Below, one piece after another: positions 1 through 7,780 of a stretch of DNA of 9,881 nucleotides. How positions within the stretch are numbered: the stretch's first letter is position 1; each line of letters starts with the position of its first letter. The stretch is from Fidelibacterota bacterium (GTDB lineage Bacteria; Fidelibacterota; Marinisomatia; SCGC-AAA003-L08; D37C17), in NCBI GenBank assembly GCA_002711465.1, contig PARL01000008.1, forward strand, positions 49,052 to 58,932, given 5' to 3'. Below the pieces are notes generated by a model. That model did no database searches, was not told where the DNA came from, and worked only from the letters and a program-made list of their open reading frames with translations. The position numbers and the translations under genes were made by a program.

Positions 1-365
1 AGACCATCAACATCTTTCAAAGGTGAAATATTTTTTAAAATTTCTTTTTCATTTAGGTTCTTAGGCAATGGAAGTTGTAATAAAATACCATGAAATTGAT
101 CATTGTCGTTTAAATTTGAAATAAACTCTTTTAATTCATTTTCAGATGTAGTTTTGGGTAATTCAAAAACTTCACTATGACAACCAAGATTTGAAAAGGC
201 TTTTGCTTTTGAACTTACATAAAGTTTTGACGCAGGGTTATCACCTACAATTATAGCAGCTAAAGATGGAATTATATTATTTTTTTTTAAATCTATGATT
301 TTTAAAGATAATTGTTCTTTTATCTTTAAAGCAACTGGCTTTCCTTTTAGAATAGTTGTATCCAA
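1..365 (-). CDS. folD: Bifunctional methylenetetrahydrofolate dehydrogenase / methenyltetrahydrofolate cyclohydrolase FolD, 5' part (3' end outside window)
   Basis: FolD interconverts 5,10-methylene-, 5,10-methenyl- and 10-formyl-tetrahydrofolate in the cytosol, supplying one-carbon units for purines and initiator formyl-Met-tRNA. Reading the minus strand from 365 gives 121 complete codons before the window edge. Visible family motifs are VGDNPAS (residues 40-46), YVSSKAKA (49-56) with the catalytic-type Tyr49 and Lys53, GILLQLPLP (93-101) with the active-site Gln97, and KDVDG (117-121). The start is not certain. No ATG exists in frame near the expected N-terminus, and TTG at 363-365 gives the typical opening (DTTILKGKPVA). 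It lies 8 bases after the zapA stop with no clear Shine-Dalgarno, so expression probably depends on translation of zapA. The NADP-binding C-terminal half is not in the window. Confidence 0.93.
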   Translation of the reverse strand, partial: MDTTILKGKPVALKIKEQLSLKIIDLKKNNIIPSLAAIIVGDNPASKLYVSSKAKAFSNLGCHSEVFELPKTTSENELKEFISNLNDNDQFHGILLQLPLPKNLNEKEILKNISPLKDVDG

Positions 366-373
366 AATGAAAT

Positions 374-679
374 TTAATTTTGAGAGGATTCTATATCAGC
401 AATTTTATCTTCGATAAACTCAGTTATAGCAATTGTTTTTGCTTCAACTTTATTAATAACTTCGTCTTTGGTTTTTTTACATTCAAAAAGTTGAGCTGTG
501 ATATTCATCGCAGCAAATATTACTAATCTTAATTGAGGAGTAGATGATCTATCTGAACCTGCAACTTGCTTCATCGTTTCACTTAAATAGTTTGCGCACT
601 CTTCAATTACTTCAGGTTTTGCATCTGTCCTTAAACGATATTCTTGCCCATATATTTTTATTTTGACCTCTTTTGCCAT
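374..679 (-). CDS. zapA: Cell division protein ZapA
   Basis: ZapA binds FtsZ and promotes bundling of protofilaments in the Z-ring at midcell. The 101-residue product has the usual size and layout: a small N-terminal head with the beta-strand opening VKIKIYGQEYRLR (residues 5-17), then a helical region with an Ala-rich heptad-like stretch (RLVIFAAMNITAQLFE) and a charged coiled-coil tail (KTKDEVINKVEAKT). The ATG at 677-679 is preceded by a perfect AAGGAG at 685-690 with a 5-base spacer. The gene sits 14 bases after the pheT stop, and zapA next to pheST is a recurrent bacterial arrangement. ZapA is a weakly conserved family, but head, coiled coil, length and context agree. Confidence 0.88.
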   Translation of the reverse strand: MAKEVKIKIYGQEYRLRTDAKPEVIEECANYLSETMKQVAGSDRSSTPQLRLVIFAAMNITAQLFECKKTKDEVINKVEAKTIAITEFIEDKIADIESSQN

Positions 680-693
680 GATTACTCCTTAAA

Positions 694-3054
694 CTATCGC
701 TGAATGATATTAAATTTTTCTTTTAAAATATTGATTATAACTGAAACTCTATCATCAACATCTTTGTCAATTAATGTTTTTTCGTCACTTCTAAAATATA
801 ATGATATTGCTAAACTTTTTGAATTATTGTCTAACTCTTTACCTGAATATACATCAAAAATATTAGTATCTATTAATAATTTGTCAGAACCATCATAAAT
901 ACAATTTACAATTTCTTCGTACGAGATTTCTTTTTTAATAAGTATTGAAATATCCCTTTTAACTGTTGGATAAGGAGAAATTTTTCTAAATTTAAAATCT
1001 TTAATTTTATTTTTTAACGCCTTATCAATGCTAATTTCAGAGAATATAACAGTTCCTTTTATATCATATTTTTTATTTAATTTAGCATCTAACTCTCGTA
1101 AATAACCTAAATATAATTTGTCTGAATATATCTCAATATTAATCTTGCTAAATTCTGAATCTTTAATTTTAAAGTGAATATTTTTAATCTTAAGATTATT
1201 TAAAATTGATAAAATTTCTCCTTTTGCAAAATAAATATCTACCTCTAGATTATTTCTCCAATGATTTCTGTTTTTTCCATACCATACTAAACCTAAAGTT
1301 TCTTCTTCTTTATTATATTTTTTTAGCAAAGAATGTACTCGGCCAATTTCAAAAAACTTAAAATAATTTACTTTTCTTTTTTCATTAAATGATACGGCAT
1401 TTAAAAGACCAGGCATTAGTGAGTTTCTCATATACTTCATTTCAATGCTTGATTCATTTATAATTTCTGAAGTTTTGGTTGAATTGAAATCTTTTAAAAC
1501 TTTATCACTATATAAACTATTTGAATAATGCTCAAAAAAACCTTTAGAGGGCAAGATAGATCTTATATCATTATTAATTTGTTTGGCATTATCTATAATT
1601 GATGAGTAAGAATTATTAAAACTTTGAGCAATAGGAATATTGTTATAGCCATATATTCTTGCTATTTCTTCATATAAGTCAACGTCTCTATTTATATCAT
1701 TTCTATATGATGGAATAGAACATAAAAATTTTGAATCTTTAAAGTTTGATTTTATGGATAATTTTTCAAACAATTTCTCATATGCAATTTTATCCAAATT
1801 AATTCCTAAAAATTTATTGCATTTCTCGTAGAAAAATTCAATTAGACTCGTATCTTTATTTACATTTATTACATCAATATAATCTAAAGAAGCTTCTCCT
1901 CCAGCAATTTCAATTATCAATTTTGTAAATTTATCTAAAACATATATTGTATTTTCAAAATCAACTCCTCTTTCAAATCTTTTTGATGCTTCTTTAGCAT
2001 AATCATATTTTTTAGAAGTTTTTCTTATACTTTTTTCATCAAATACTGCACTTTCTAATAGAATATTTGTTGTTTCGAAATTAACCTGACTTTCGTACCC
2101 ACCTATAACTCCTGCTATTGCTACTGGACCTTTTAAATCAGATATAACAATATCCTCAGAGGTTAATTTATTGTCCTCTTTATTTAAACATAGTATTTGT
2201 TCATTCTGTTTTGCATTTCTCACAATTATACTTTTGCCATTTAACTTATCATAATCGAAAGCGTGAAGCGGTTGCCCTAAATCAAACATAATATAGTTTG
2301 CAATATCTACAACATTATTAATGCTTTTTTGTCCAATAGCTTCTAATTTGTCTTTAAGCCATTTAGGACTCTCTTTTACTTTAACATTTTTAATAACACG
2401 GCAAGAGTATCGTGAACATAAATTTTCACCATCAATTTTAACTTTGATTAATTTGCTTGAAGAAAATTTGCTTGATTGAAATTTAATCTTTTCAAAATTT
2501 ATTTTTTTATTCTCTATAATTGCTAATTCTCTTGAAACACCTAAATGACTGAAACAATCTCCTCTGTTAGGTGTGATGTCAAAATCAAATATCGTATCTG
2601 ATTCTAGGTTTAATGCATTACTTAATTGCTGTCCAATTTCGTATTTGGAATCTAAAATCATAATACCATCGTGACAATCACTTAATCCCAATTCCTTTTC
2701 TGAGCAAATCATACCATTCGATTCAACTTTACGTATTTTTGTCTTCTTAATTTCAAAATCACCAAATTTTGTTCCTACCGTAGCAACAGGTACTATGATA
2801 TTTTCTTTAACGTTTGGAGCACCACAAACAATTTGTAATATTTTATCTCCAATATCAACCTCGCAAAGACTTAATCTATCAGCATTAGGATGCTTAATAC
2901 AACTTACTATTTTACCAACAATAATTTTTTCATCTATAGTATTTATATTAGATGATGTACATTCTAAACCCAACTGTGTGAATGCATCTACAAGTTCAAT
3001 GTCAGATTTATTTGAGGATATAAAATTTGATAGCCAATTTCTTGAAATTTTCAT
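694..3054 (-). CDS. pheT: Phenylalanine--tRNA ligase beta subunit
   Basis: This is the beta chain of the alpha2-beta2 PheRS, which binds tRNA-Phe and edits misformed Tyr-tRNA-Phe. The 786-residue product is full length. In order I see the EMAP-II/OB tRNA-binding domain (about 42-150, motif HPNADRLSLCEV), the B3/4 editing domain (about 205-380, with SINNVVDIANY and GQPLHAFD), the B5 domain (about 402-475, ending YEEIARIYGYNNIP), the degenerate synthetase-like core (about 480-680), and the ferredoxin-like anticodon-binding domain (about 691-785, starting ISPYPTVKRDISI). His264, Ala314-Gly315 and Glu334 fall where the editing pocket of Thermus PheRS lies, as I recall it, so editing looks intact. 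The ATG follows the pheS stop by 2 bases. The nearest Shine-Dalgarno-like element is an AAGG about 12 bases upstream within the pheS end, so coupling to pheS translation is likely. Confidence 0.98.
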   Translation of the reverse strand: MKISRNWLSNFISSNKSDIELVDAFTQLGLECTSSNINTIDEKIIVGKIVSCIKHPNADRLSLCEVDIGDKILQIVCGAPNVKENIIVPVATVGTKFGDFEIKKTKIRKVESNGMICSEKELGLSDCHDGIMILDSKYEIGQQLSNALNLESDTIFDFDITPNRGDCFSHLGVSRELAIIENKKINFEKIKFQSSKFSSSKLIKVKIDGENLCSRYSCRVIKNVKVKESPKWLKDKLEAIGQKSINNVVDIANYIMFDLGQPLHAFDYDKLNGKSIIVRNAKQNEQILCLNKEDNKLTSEDIVISDLKGPVAIAGVIGGYESQVNFETTNILLESAVFDEKSIRKTSKKYDYAKEASKRFERGVDFENTIYVLDKFTKLIIEIAGGEASLDYIDVINVNKDTSLIEFFYEKCNKFLGINLDKIAYEKLFEKLSIKSNFKDSKFLCSIPSYRNDINRDVDLYEEIARIYGYNNIPIAQSFNNSYSSIIDNAKQINNDIRSILPSKGFFEHYSNSLYSDKVLKDFNSTKTSEIINESSIEMKYMRNSLMPGLLNAVSFNEKRKVNYFKFFEIGRVHSLLKKYNKEEETLGLVWYGKNRNHWRNNLEVDIYFAKGEILSILNNLKIKNIHFKIKDSEFSKINIEIYSDKLYLGYLRELDAKLNKKYDIKGTVIFSEISIDKALKNKIKDFKFRKISPYPTVKRDISILIKKEISYEEIVNCIYDGSDKLLIDTNIFDVYSGKELDNNSKSLAISLYFRSDEKTLIDKDVDDRVSVIINILKEKFNIIQR

Positions 3055-3056
3055 AA

Positions 3057-4064
3057 TTAAAACTGCCTTAAAAATCTAATATCACCCTCATAGAGTAATC
3101 TGATATCAGTTATACCATATTTTAACATTGCTATTCTTTCAATACCTATACCAAAAGCATATCCAGTGAGATTAGAATCATATTTGACATTTTTAAAAAC
3201 TTCGGGATCAACCATACCACAACCAAGAATTTCTAACCAGCCGGTTCCTTTTGTAATTCTGTAATCACTTTCAGAATTTAAACCCCAATAAATATCCATT
3301 TCCGCACTTGGCTCTGTAAATGGAAAATAACTTGGTCTAAATCTAACTTTAACATCTTTTCCAAAATATTCTTTTGAAAAATATTCCATAACACCTTTAA
3401 GGTCAGAAAAACTTACATTTTTATCAACGTACAATCCTTCAATTTGATGAAATAAACAATAACTTCTGACGCTAATATCTTCATTTCTATATACTCTTCC
3501 AGGAGAAATGATTTTAATTGGTGGTTCATTTTCTTCCATAAAGTGAATCTGACTTGCAGAAGTATGAGTTCTTAATAATTTATCATTTTTCAGATAGTAT
3601 GTATCTTGCATGTCTCTCGCTGGATGATGTTTTGGAATATTTAATGCTTCAAAATTATAAAAATCGTCTTCAACTTCATTACCTGAAAATATTGAAAAAC
3701 CAATATTTTTAAAAATATTAGATATGTCATCAATCACTTTTGTTATTGGATGAATATTACCTTCTGCAAAATAATCTCCTGGTAAAGATAAATCAATATT
3801 AGAACTTTCTTTACTAATTTGATTAGAATCTAAACTATTTAATTGATCTTGAATATCTTTTCTTAATGAATTAATTTTTTGACCTAATATGGGCTTATCC
3901 TTAGAATTAGCATCAGCTAATTCGGAGAAAAGTGTAGATAATATTCCTTTTCTACTTAAATATTTATTATGTAGATCATTAATTTTGTCTGAATCACCAA
4001 TAGAAGAAGCTAATTCAGCTTTGAAATTTTTCTGAATTGAATCAATTTTCTTTAATAATGACAT
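3057..4064 (-). CDS. pheS: Phenylalanine--tRNA ligase alpha subunit
   Basis: This catalytic chain of PheRS activates phenylalanine with ATP and charges tRNA-Phe. The 335 residues comprise an N-terminal coiled-coil arm (about 1-85) and a class II synthetase core. Core landmarks are SGNEVEDDFYNFEALN (127-142), TSASQIHFM (168-176), motif 2 GRVYRNED (189-196), FHQIEG (205-210), the EPSAEMD segment (251-257), GWLEILGCGMV (275-285) and motif 3 GYAFGIGIER (301-310). Ala303 is the equivalent of E. coli Ala294, which sets the pocket size for Phe, so normal specificity is expected. The NEDISVRSYCLFHQ version of motif 2 resembles Bacteroidetes-type PheS. The ATG lies 6 bases after the rplT stop and has no visible Shine-Dalgarno, so reinitiation by ribosomes finishing rplT is a reasonable guess. 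Confidence 0.98.
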   Translation of the reverse strand: MSLLKKIDSIQKNFKAELASSIGDSDKINDLHNKYLSRKGILSTLFSELADANSKDKPILGQKINSLRKDIQDQLNSLDSNQISKESSNIDLSLPGDYFAEGNIHPITKVIDDISNIFKNIGFSIFSGNEVEDDFYNFEALNIPKHHPARDMQDTYYLKNDKLLRTHTSASQIHFMEENEPPIKIISPGRVYRNEDISVRSYCLFHQIEGLYVDKNVSFSDLKGVMEYFSKEYFGKDVKVRFRPSYFPFTEPSAEMDIYWGLNSESDYRITKGTGWLEILGCGMVDPEVFKNVKYDSNLTGYAFGIGIERIAMLKYGITDIRLLYEGDIRFLRQF

Positions 4065-4070
4065 TTGAAT

Positions 4071-4421
4071 TTATGATTTATTTACAGATTCAACTAATTT
4101 TGTAAACGCATCTGAATCATTTACAGCCATATAGGCTAAACTTTTTCTATTAATTTCAATATTATTTTTTGATAATAAAGATATAAACTTAGAATAACTT
4201 AAACCTCTATTTCTTACAGCAGCATTAATTCTAATTATCCATAATCTTCTAAAATCACGCTTTTTTTGTCTTCTATCTCTGTAAGCATACTGCAAGGCTC
4301 TTTGAACAGCATCTTTTGCAGTTCTGTAATTGGATTTTCGGGTACCAAAATAACCCTTCGCTTGTTTAATGATTTTCTTATGTTTTTTCCTTCTAGGAAC
4401 TGAACTATTAGCTCTTGGCAT
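4071..4421 (-). CDS. rplT: 50S ribosomal protein L20
   Basis: L20 is an early-assembly 23S rRNA-binding protein and, in several bacteria, the translational repressor of its own operon. The 116-residue product matches the family end to end: basic extended N-terminus ([17 protein letters not shown]), the hallmark [20 protein letters not shown] (residues 43-62), then [15 protein letters not shown] and the globular C-terminal domain ending [10 protein letters not shown]. The start is clear: ATG at 4419-4421 with GGGGAG at 4426-4431, which overlaps the rpmI stop codon (4431-4433). No pseudoknot or repressor site could be identified by eye, because the gaps to its neighbours are only 9 and 6 bases. 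Confidence 0.98.
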   Translation of the reverse strand: MPRANSSVPRRKKHKKIIKQAKGYFGTRKSNYRTAKDAVQRALQYAYRDRRQKKRDFRRLWIIRINAAVRNRGLSYSKFISLLSKNNIEINRKSLAYMAVNDSDAFTKLVESVNKS

Positions 4422-4430
4422 ACTACTCCC

Positions 4431-4622
4431 CTAATTTATCATTTTCTTATTTCTGCTACTCATAGCAGAACTAATTGTAGTGCTCTTACGGAGACGCCTC
4501 TTCCGATTCGAGCTTTTCCTTGTGTTTAAATGGCTTCCACCTGCTCTTGCATGCATCAACTTACCAGAACCAGTTTTTTTGAACCTTTTAGCAACACTTT
4601 TTCTTGTTTTCATTTTTGGCAT
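4431..4622 (-). CDS. rpmI: 50S ribosomal protein L35
   Basis: L35 is a small basic protein of the large ribosomal subunit. The 63-residue product begins [20 protein letters not shown] and carries the conserved [14 protein letters not shown] stretch (residues 24-37), followed by an Arg/Lys-rich tail (RKRRLRKS), as expected for the family. The ATG at 4620-4622 has a perfect AAGGAG (4632-4637) with a 9-base spacer. That site shares bases with the infC stop codon (4636-4638), so termination of infC and initiation of rpmI occur within one ribosome footprint. Its place between infC and rplT is the nearly universal order. Confidence 0.97.
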   Translation of the reverse strand: MPKMKTRKSVAKRFKKTGSGKLMHARAGGSHLNTRKSSNRKRRLRKSTTISSAMSSRNKKMIN

Positions 4623-4635
4623 CTTAATTTACTCC

Positions 4636-5151
4636 TTACTTAGGACTTAGAATTAAGGAAAGTCTTCTACCTTCCATGTTTGCTTGCTTATCTATTTCAG
4701 CAAAGTCATCTAAAATACTGACCACTCTGTTTAATGTATCTACGCCCATATCTTGTCTAGCCATTTCACGACCTCTATACATTACAGTTATTTTAACTTT
4801 ATCTCCAGCTTCTAAAAATTTTTTTGCTCGAGATAATTTTGTCAATAAATCATGGTCACCTGTATTAGGTCTAACCCTAATCTCTTTAACATGAATTACA
4901 TGTTGTTTCTTTTTATTTTTTTTCTCTAACTTCTGTTTTTCGTAAATGTATTTCCCATAGTCTAAAATTTTACATACGGGAGGATTAGTATTTGGTGATA
5001 TTTCTACTAAATCTAAACCAACATTATCAGCCTTATTTAAAGCATCTTGTAAGGATACTACTCCCAACTGATCTCCCTCACTGCTTATTAATCGAACAGT
5101 CTCAGTTTTAATTTGCTCATTTATTCTTAAGCCTTTATTAGTTTTATTTAT
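4636..5151 (-). CDS. infC: Translation initiation factor IF-3, with a probable non-canonical AUA start
   Basis: IF3 binds the 30S subunit, blocks premature 50S joining, and rejects non-canonical start codons and non-initiator tRNA. The N-domain carries RINEQI and VRLISSEGDQLGVVSLQDAL, with the family motif DLVEISPNTNPPVCKILDYGKY. A Lys-rich linker (KLEKKNKKKQH) leads to the C-domain (VKEIRVRPNTGDHDL, VMYRGREMARQDMG). An ORF starting at the TTG at 5065-5067 would delete the first part of the N-domain, since RINEQI lies upstream in the same frame (about 5113-5127). The frame stays open back to a TAA at 5164-5166 with no ATG, GTG, TTG or CTG. The only codon at correct spacing (8 bases) from the perfect AAGGAG at 5160-5165 is ATA at 5149-5151, giving 171 residues, normal for IF3. 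Family identity is certain; the exact start is inferred. Confidence 0.93.
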   Translation of the reverse strand: MNKTNKGLRINEQIKTETVRLISSEGDQLGVVSLQDALNKADNVGLDLVEISPNTNPPVCKILDYGKYIYEKQKLEKKNKKKQHVIHVKEIRVRPNTGDHDLLTKLSRAKKFLEAGDKVKITVMYRGREMARQDMGVDTLNRVVSILDDFAEIDKQANMEGRRLSLILSPK

Positions 5152-5247
5152 TTTTATATCTCCTTATTTAATATATATATACGAGCACCAATTTTAAGAA
5201 ATTTATACTATATTACAAACTATAAATTAATTCGTTACAAAATTTAG
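5152..5247 (-). promoter_or_regulatory. tRNA-Val to infC spacer: 5' leader and possible promoter of the translation operon
   Basis: These 96 bases are the only non-coding gap in the window longer than about 20 bases. They are extremely AT-rich and include an alternating TA run at about 5171-5180 just upstream of the infC Shine-Dalgarno. A weak sigma70-like arrangement is present on the minus strand: TTGTAA at 5235-5240, a 17-base spacer and TGTAAT at 5212-5217. TATAGT also occurs at 5219-5224 and 5207-5212. In DNA this AT-rich such matches arise by chance, so the promoter is a guess. I found no GC-rich hairpin followed by a T-run, so no intrinsic terminator separates the tRNA from infC. The leader also looks too short for a structured L20 leader. 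Confidence 0.3.
5160..5165 (-). promoter_or_regulatory. Shine-Dalgarno of infC that decides its AUA start
   Basis: A perfect AAGGAG on the minus strand ends 8 bases before the ATA at 5149-5151. This is optimal spacing for that codon. An ATA at 5155-5157 is only 2 bases away and the TTG at 5065-5067 is more than 90 bases away. The site is therefore the main evidence for the unusual infC start. The same hexamer precedes zapA and rpmI, so it is the standard strong site in this genome. Confidence 0.8.
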
Positions 5248-5321
<74 letters not shown>

Positions 5322-5324
5322 AAA

Positions 5325-7166
5325 TTAATTTTTTGGACTTATATAATTGCTATATTCATCATAATTTAAAATTAGTTCTTTAGCCTTTAGATATTCAGCA
5401 TCATTATATAAACTAACTTTAATTTTTTCTTTTTCATTACCTAAAACTAGAGACATTTCTCTCAATAATGAATTTTCAATCCATTTTATATTATCTTTGT
5501 CAATATATTGTAAAACTTTAATCTCATTGAAGTAATCATCAATATTACTTGTTAAAAAAGATAAATATTCTAAATCAGTATTTTGTAATTTGGTTTTAGA
5601 AACAATTTGACCCAATTCATTAATATTATATTCACCTGTATTCAAACTATGACTTGAAGGAGATATTAATTTTATAGTTTTCCCAGATCCATTTTTTAAT
5701 CTAAGCCAACCATAAGCGTCGACAATTATATATGATTCATCAGCTTGATATTTAAATTTATTTTGTTTGCTATCAACAGTTGTCCCATATTCGCTATATA
5801 AACTATTTTTTAGGTCAGTTAACTCATTTTCACCAGGAAGAATATAATCGATTTCGTAATTTTGAACATATTCAATAAAATCTTTCAATATTTTTTTCGA
5901 AATTTTAATTGGCAATTTCATATTGTTTTTAAACGTATACTCTGACGCAAACTTAAGGAATAATCTTTCTCTATAAAGTGACTGTACAATTGGGGGGATT
6001 TTCTTCTTTTCAATTTCAATATCTGGATAAATACCACCACCACCTTTTACTGTTCTACCATTTTTAGTATAAAAAGTTGAATCTCTATCCTCTAAGCCAT
6101 CAGTTAACACATCATTGTCTAGGTAATCTTTTTTTTGAATTAATCTTCCAGAAGGTGTGTAATATTTGGATGTAGTAACTTTCAAACTTATAGAATCATT
6201 TACATTAAATATTCTTTGAACCAAACCTTTTCCAAATGATGGAGTTCCTATTACTAACGCTAAATCTAGATCTTGCAAAGTTCCAGATACAATTTCAGAA
6301 GCAGAAGCAGACCTATTATCAATTAAAACTGTCATAGGAAAATTTTTTGGTATCTTAGTTGAAAATTTTGCATTGAAATTTCTATTTGCCTTTTCAATGC
6401 GGCCTCTTGTTTTAAGTAAATTTTCTCCCTTAGGAACTAGTTGATCTAAAATATTTAATGCATTACTTAATAAACCACCTGTATTACCTCTTAAATCAAT
6501 GATTAATCCTTTAGTATTTGGGTTTTTTAATATCTGAGTTAAACCTTTTCTAAAATCTTTAGCCGTATTTTTTGAAAACTTCTTTATTCTTATGTAAGCA
6601 ACACCATCTTTATTTACCTCCCAAAAAGGAACATCTTTTACAATGATATTTGATCTAACTAATTCAAATGTCATTTCTTTTTGATTTGACGGCCTTCTAA
6701 TCTTTAAAATTAATTTTGAATCTAGTTCGCCTCTAATTAATTCTGATGATTCAGATGATGTTAAACCTATTGTTGAGATAGTATCAATCATTAATATTTG
6801 GTCACCAGATTGAATACCTTCTGTGTAGGAAGGACTATCTTCATAAGGCATTAAAACTGTTAAAGTATCTTGAATTAAACCAATCTGCATTCCAATACCG
6901 CCATATTTACCTTTTGTCATAATTTCTAATCTGTCTTTACTAGAACCAACATATAACTTTGTATAAGGATCAACTTCTTTAAACATACCATCAAAACTTA
7001 ATTTTATTAATTCTGTTTTATCAAGTGTATCAACGTAATTTTTTGTAAATGTTTCAAATATTTTTTGGTATAAATCAAAATATTCATCTAAATCATTTTC
7101 AGTTGGTATTAGAATACCTAGAAATAAAATTATAATAAAAAAACTTTTACATGATGTTTTAATCAT
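5325..7166 (-). CDS. Exported S41-family C-terminal processing protease (Ctp/Prc-like)
   Basis: This is a serine protease of the carboxy-terminal processing family, probably acting in the periplasm on the C-termini of envelope proteins. The N-terminus has a short basic stretch and a hydrophobic segment (about residues 9-21), consistent with a signal peptide or membrane anchor. A helical segment (about 25-80) is followed by a PDZ domain (about 83-170, GGIGMQIG through GDQILMID) and the S41 core (about 175-385). The catalytic Ser288 sits in NRSASASE, and Lys313 in FGKG is exactly 25 residues later, the spacing of E. coli Prc Ser430/Lys455. Gln317 is the expected third residue. GGGGIYPDIEIE (375-386) closes the core. 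The last 225 or so residues match nothing I recognise. The start overlaps the tmk stop as ATGA, with AAAGG about 8 bases upstream. Length is 613 residues; its substrate is unknown. Confidence 0.93.
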   Translation of the reverse strand: MIKTSCKSFFIIILFLGILIPTENDLDEYFDLYQKIFETFTKNYVDTLDKTELIKLSFDGMFKEVDPYTKLYVGSSKDRLEIMTKGKYGGIGMQIGLIQDTLTVLMPYEDSPSYTEGIQSGDQILMIDTISTIGLTSSESSELIRGELDSKLILKIRRPSNQKEMTFELVRSNIIVKDVPFWEVNKDGVAYIRIKKFSKNTAKDFRKGLTQILKNPNTKGLIIDLRGNTGGLLSNALNILDQLVPKGENLLKTRGRIEKANRNFNAKFSTKIPKNFPMTVLIDNRSASASEIVSGTLQDLDLALVIGTPSFGKGLVQRIFNVNDSISLKVTTSKYYTPSGRLIQKKDYLDNDVLTDGLEDRDSTFYTKNGRTVKGGGGIYPDIEIEKKKIPPIVQSLYRERLFLKFASEYTFKNNMKLPIKISKKILKDFIEYVQNYEIDYILPGENELTDLKNSLYSEYGTTVDSKQNKFKYQADESYIIVDAYGWLRLKNGSGKTIKLISPSSHSLNTGEYNINELGQIVSKTKLQNTDLEYLSFLTSNIDDYFNEIKVLQYIDKDNIKWIENSLLREMSLVLGNEKEKIKVSLYNDAEYLKAKELILNYDEYSNYISPKN

Positions 7167-7780
7167 TTTAAATACCTTTTGCTAAATTGCTCCCAAATGG
7201 ATTCTTCTATGTCAGAAATACTATCATTCGCATCTATTATAACATATCTATTTTTGTCTAATAATGCTAACTCTAAAAAACCTTCTTTAACTTTATTAAG
7301 AAACTCTAAACCTGAACTTTCCATTCTATCTTTAGAGTTTAACCTACTTAAACTTAAATCAATATCACAATCAAGTAAAAAAGTTGTTGAAGGTATGTAA
7401 TTTTGCAAAATCTCTTCTGTAATTTTTTTTACTAAATCGATATTAATTCCTCGACCATAGGATTGATAAGCTAGAGTGCTATCAAAAAATCTATCACATA
7501 CAATGAATGATTTACCTTTTTCAACAGAAGGTATAATCTTTTTATTAATTAAGTCAGACCTAGCAGAAAGAAATAGTAAAGTTTCAGTAATACTTGAAAT
7601 ATCATTATCATTATTTAGTAAAATTTCTCGTATTCGTTCTGACAAACTTGTTCCACCAGGCTCTCTATATAATTGATAATCAAAATTTGATTTTTTAAGT
7701 TTTTCTAAAAATAAATTAATTTGCGTAGTTTTTCCAACGCCATCAACACCTTCAAAAGAAATAAATTTATTTTTCATCAT
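7163..7780 (-). CDS. tmk: Thymidylate kinase
   Basis: Tmk phosphorylates dTMP to dTDP with ATP, the last specific step of dTTP synthesis. The 205-residue product has the P-loop GVDGVGKT (11-18), the REPGGT motif (39-44), the substrate-binding DR pair in CDRFFDSTLAYQ (Asp96-Arg97) and a LID region around NSKDRMES (148-155). All are in the usual order and length. Two Met codons open the frame: ATG at 7778-7780 overlaps the rsmI stop as ATGA and has AAGAAGGA 8 bases upstream, so it is preferred over the second ATG at 7775-7777. Its own stop overlaps the protease start by four bases. Both junctions suggest translational coupling in one operon. Confidence 0.97.
   Translation of the reverse strand: MMKNKFISFEGVDGVGKTTQINLFLEKLKKSNFDYQLYREPGGTSLSERIREILLNNDNDISSITETLLFLSARSDLINKKIIPSVEKGKSFIVCDRFFDSTLAYQSYGRGINIDLVKKITEEILQNYIPSTTFLLDCDIDLSLSRLNSKDRMESSGLEFLNKVKEGFLELALLDKNRYVIIDANDSISDIEESIWEQFSKRYLK

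Noticed and set aside
2795..3079. Plus-strand ORF of 94 codons antisense to the pheT start
   Set aside because: It is a shadow of pheT, with no Shine-Dalgarno or recognisable protein family. The other plus-strand ORFs (704-898, 4676-4894, 7179-7400, 7476-7676, 8291-8479, 8812-8994, 9599-9790) were rejected for the same reason.
4636..5067. infC starting at TTG 5065-5067 (143 residues)
   Set aside because: It removes the conserved RINEQI...VRLISSEGDQ part of the N-domain, which is encoded in the same frame directly upstream, and it has no Shine-Dalgarno at suitable spacing.
5171..5180. Alternating TA run as a terminator or functional hairpin
   Set aside because: It is self-complementary only because it is pure alternating AT; there is no stable GC stem and no following T-run on the minus strand.
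5228..5246. TAAATT / AATTTA inverted repeat after the tRNA as a terminator
   Set aside because: The stem is six AT pairs with a long loop and no U-tract follows; it is expected by chance in DNA this AT-rich.
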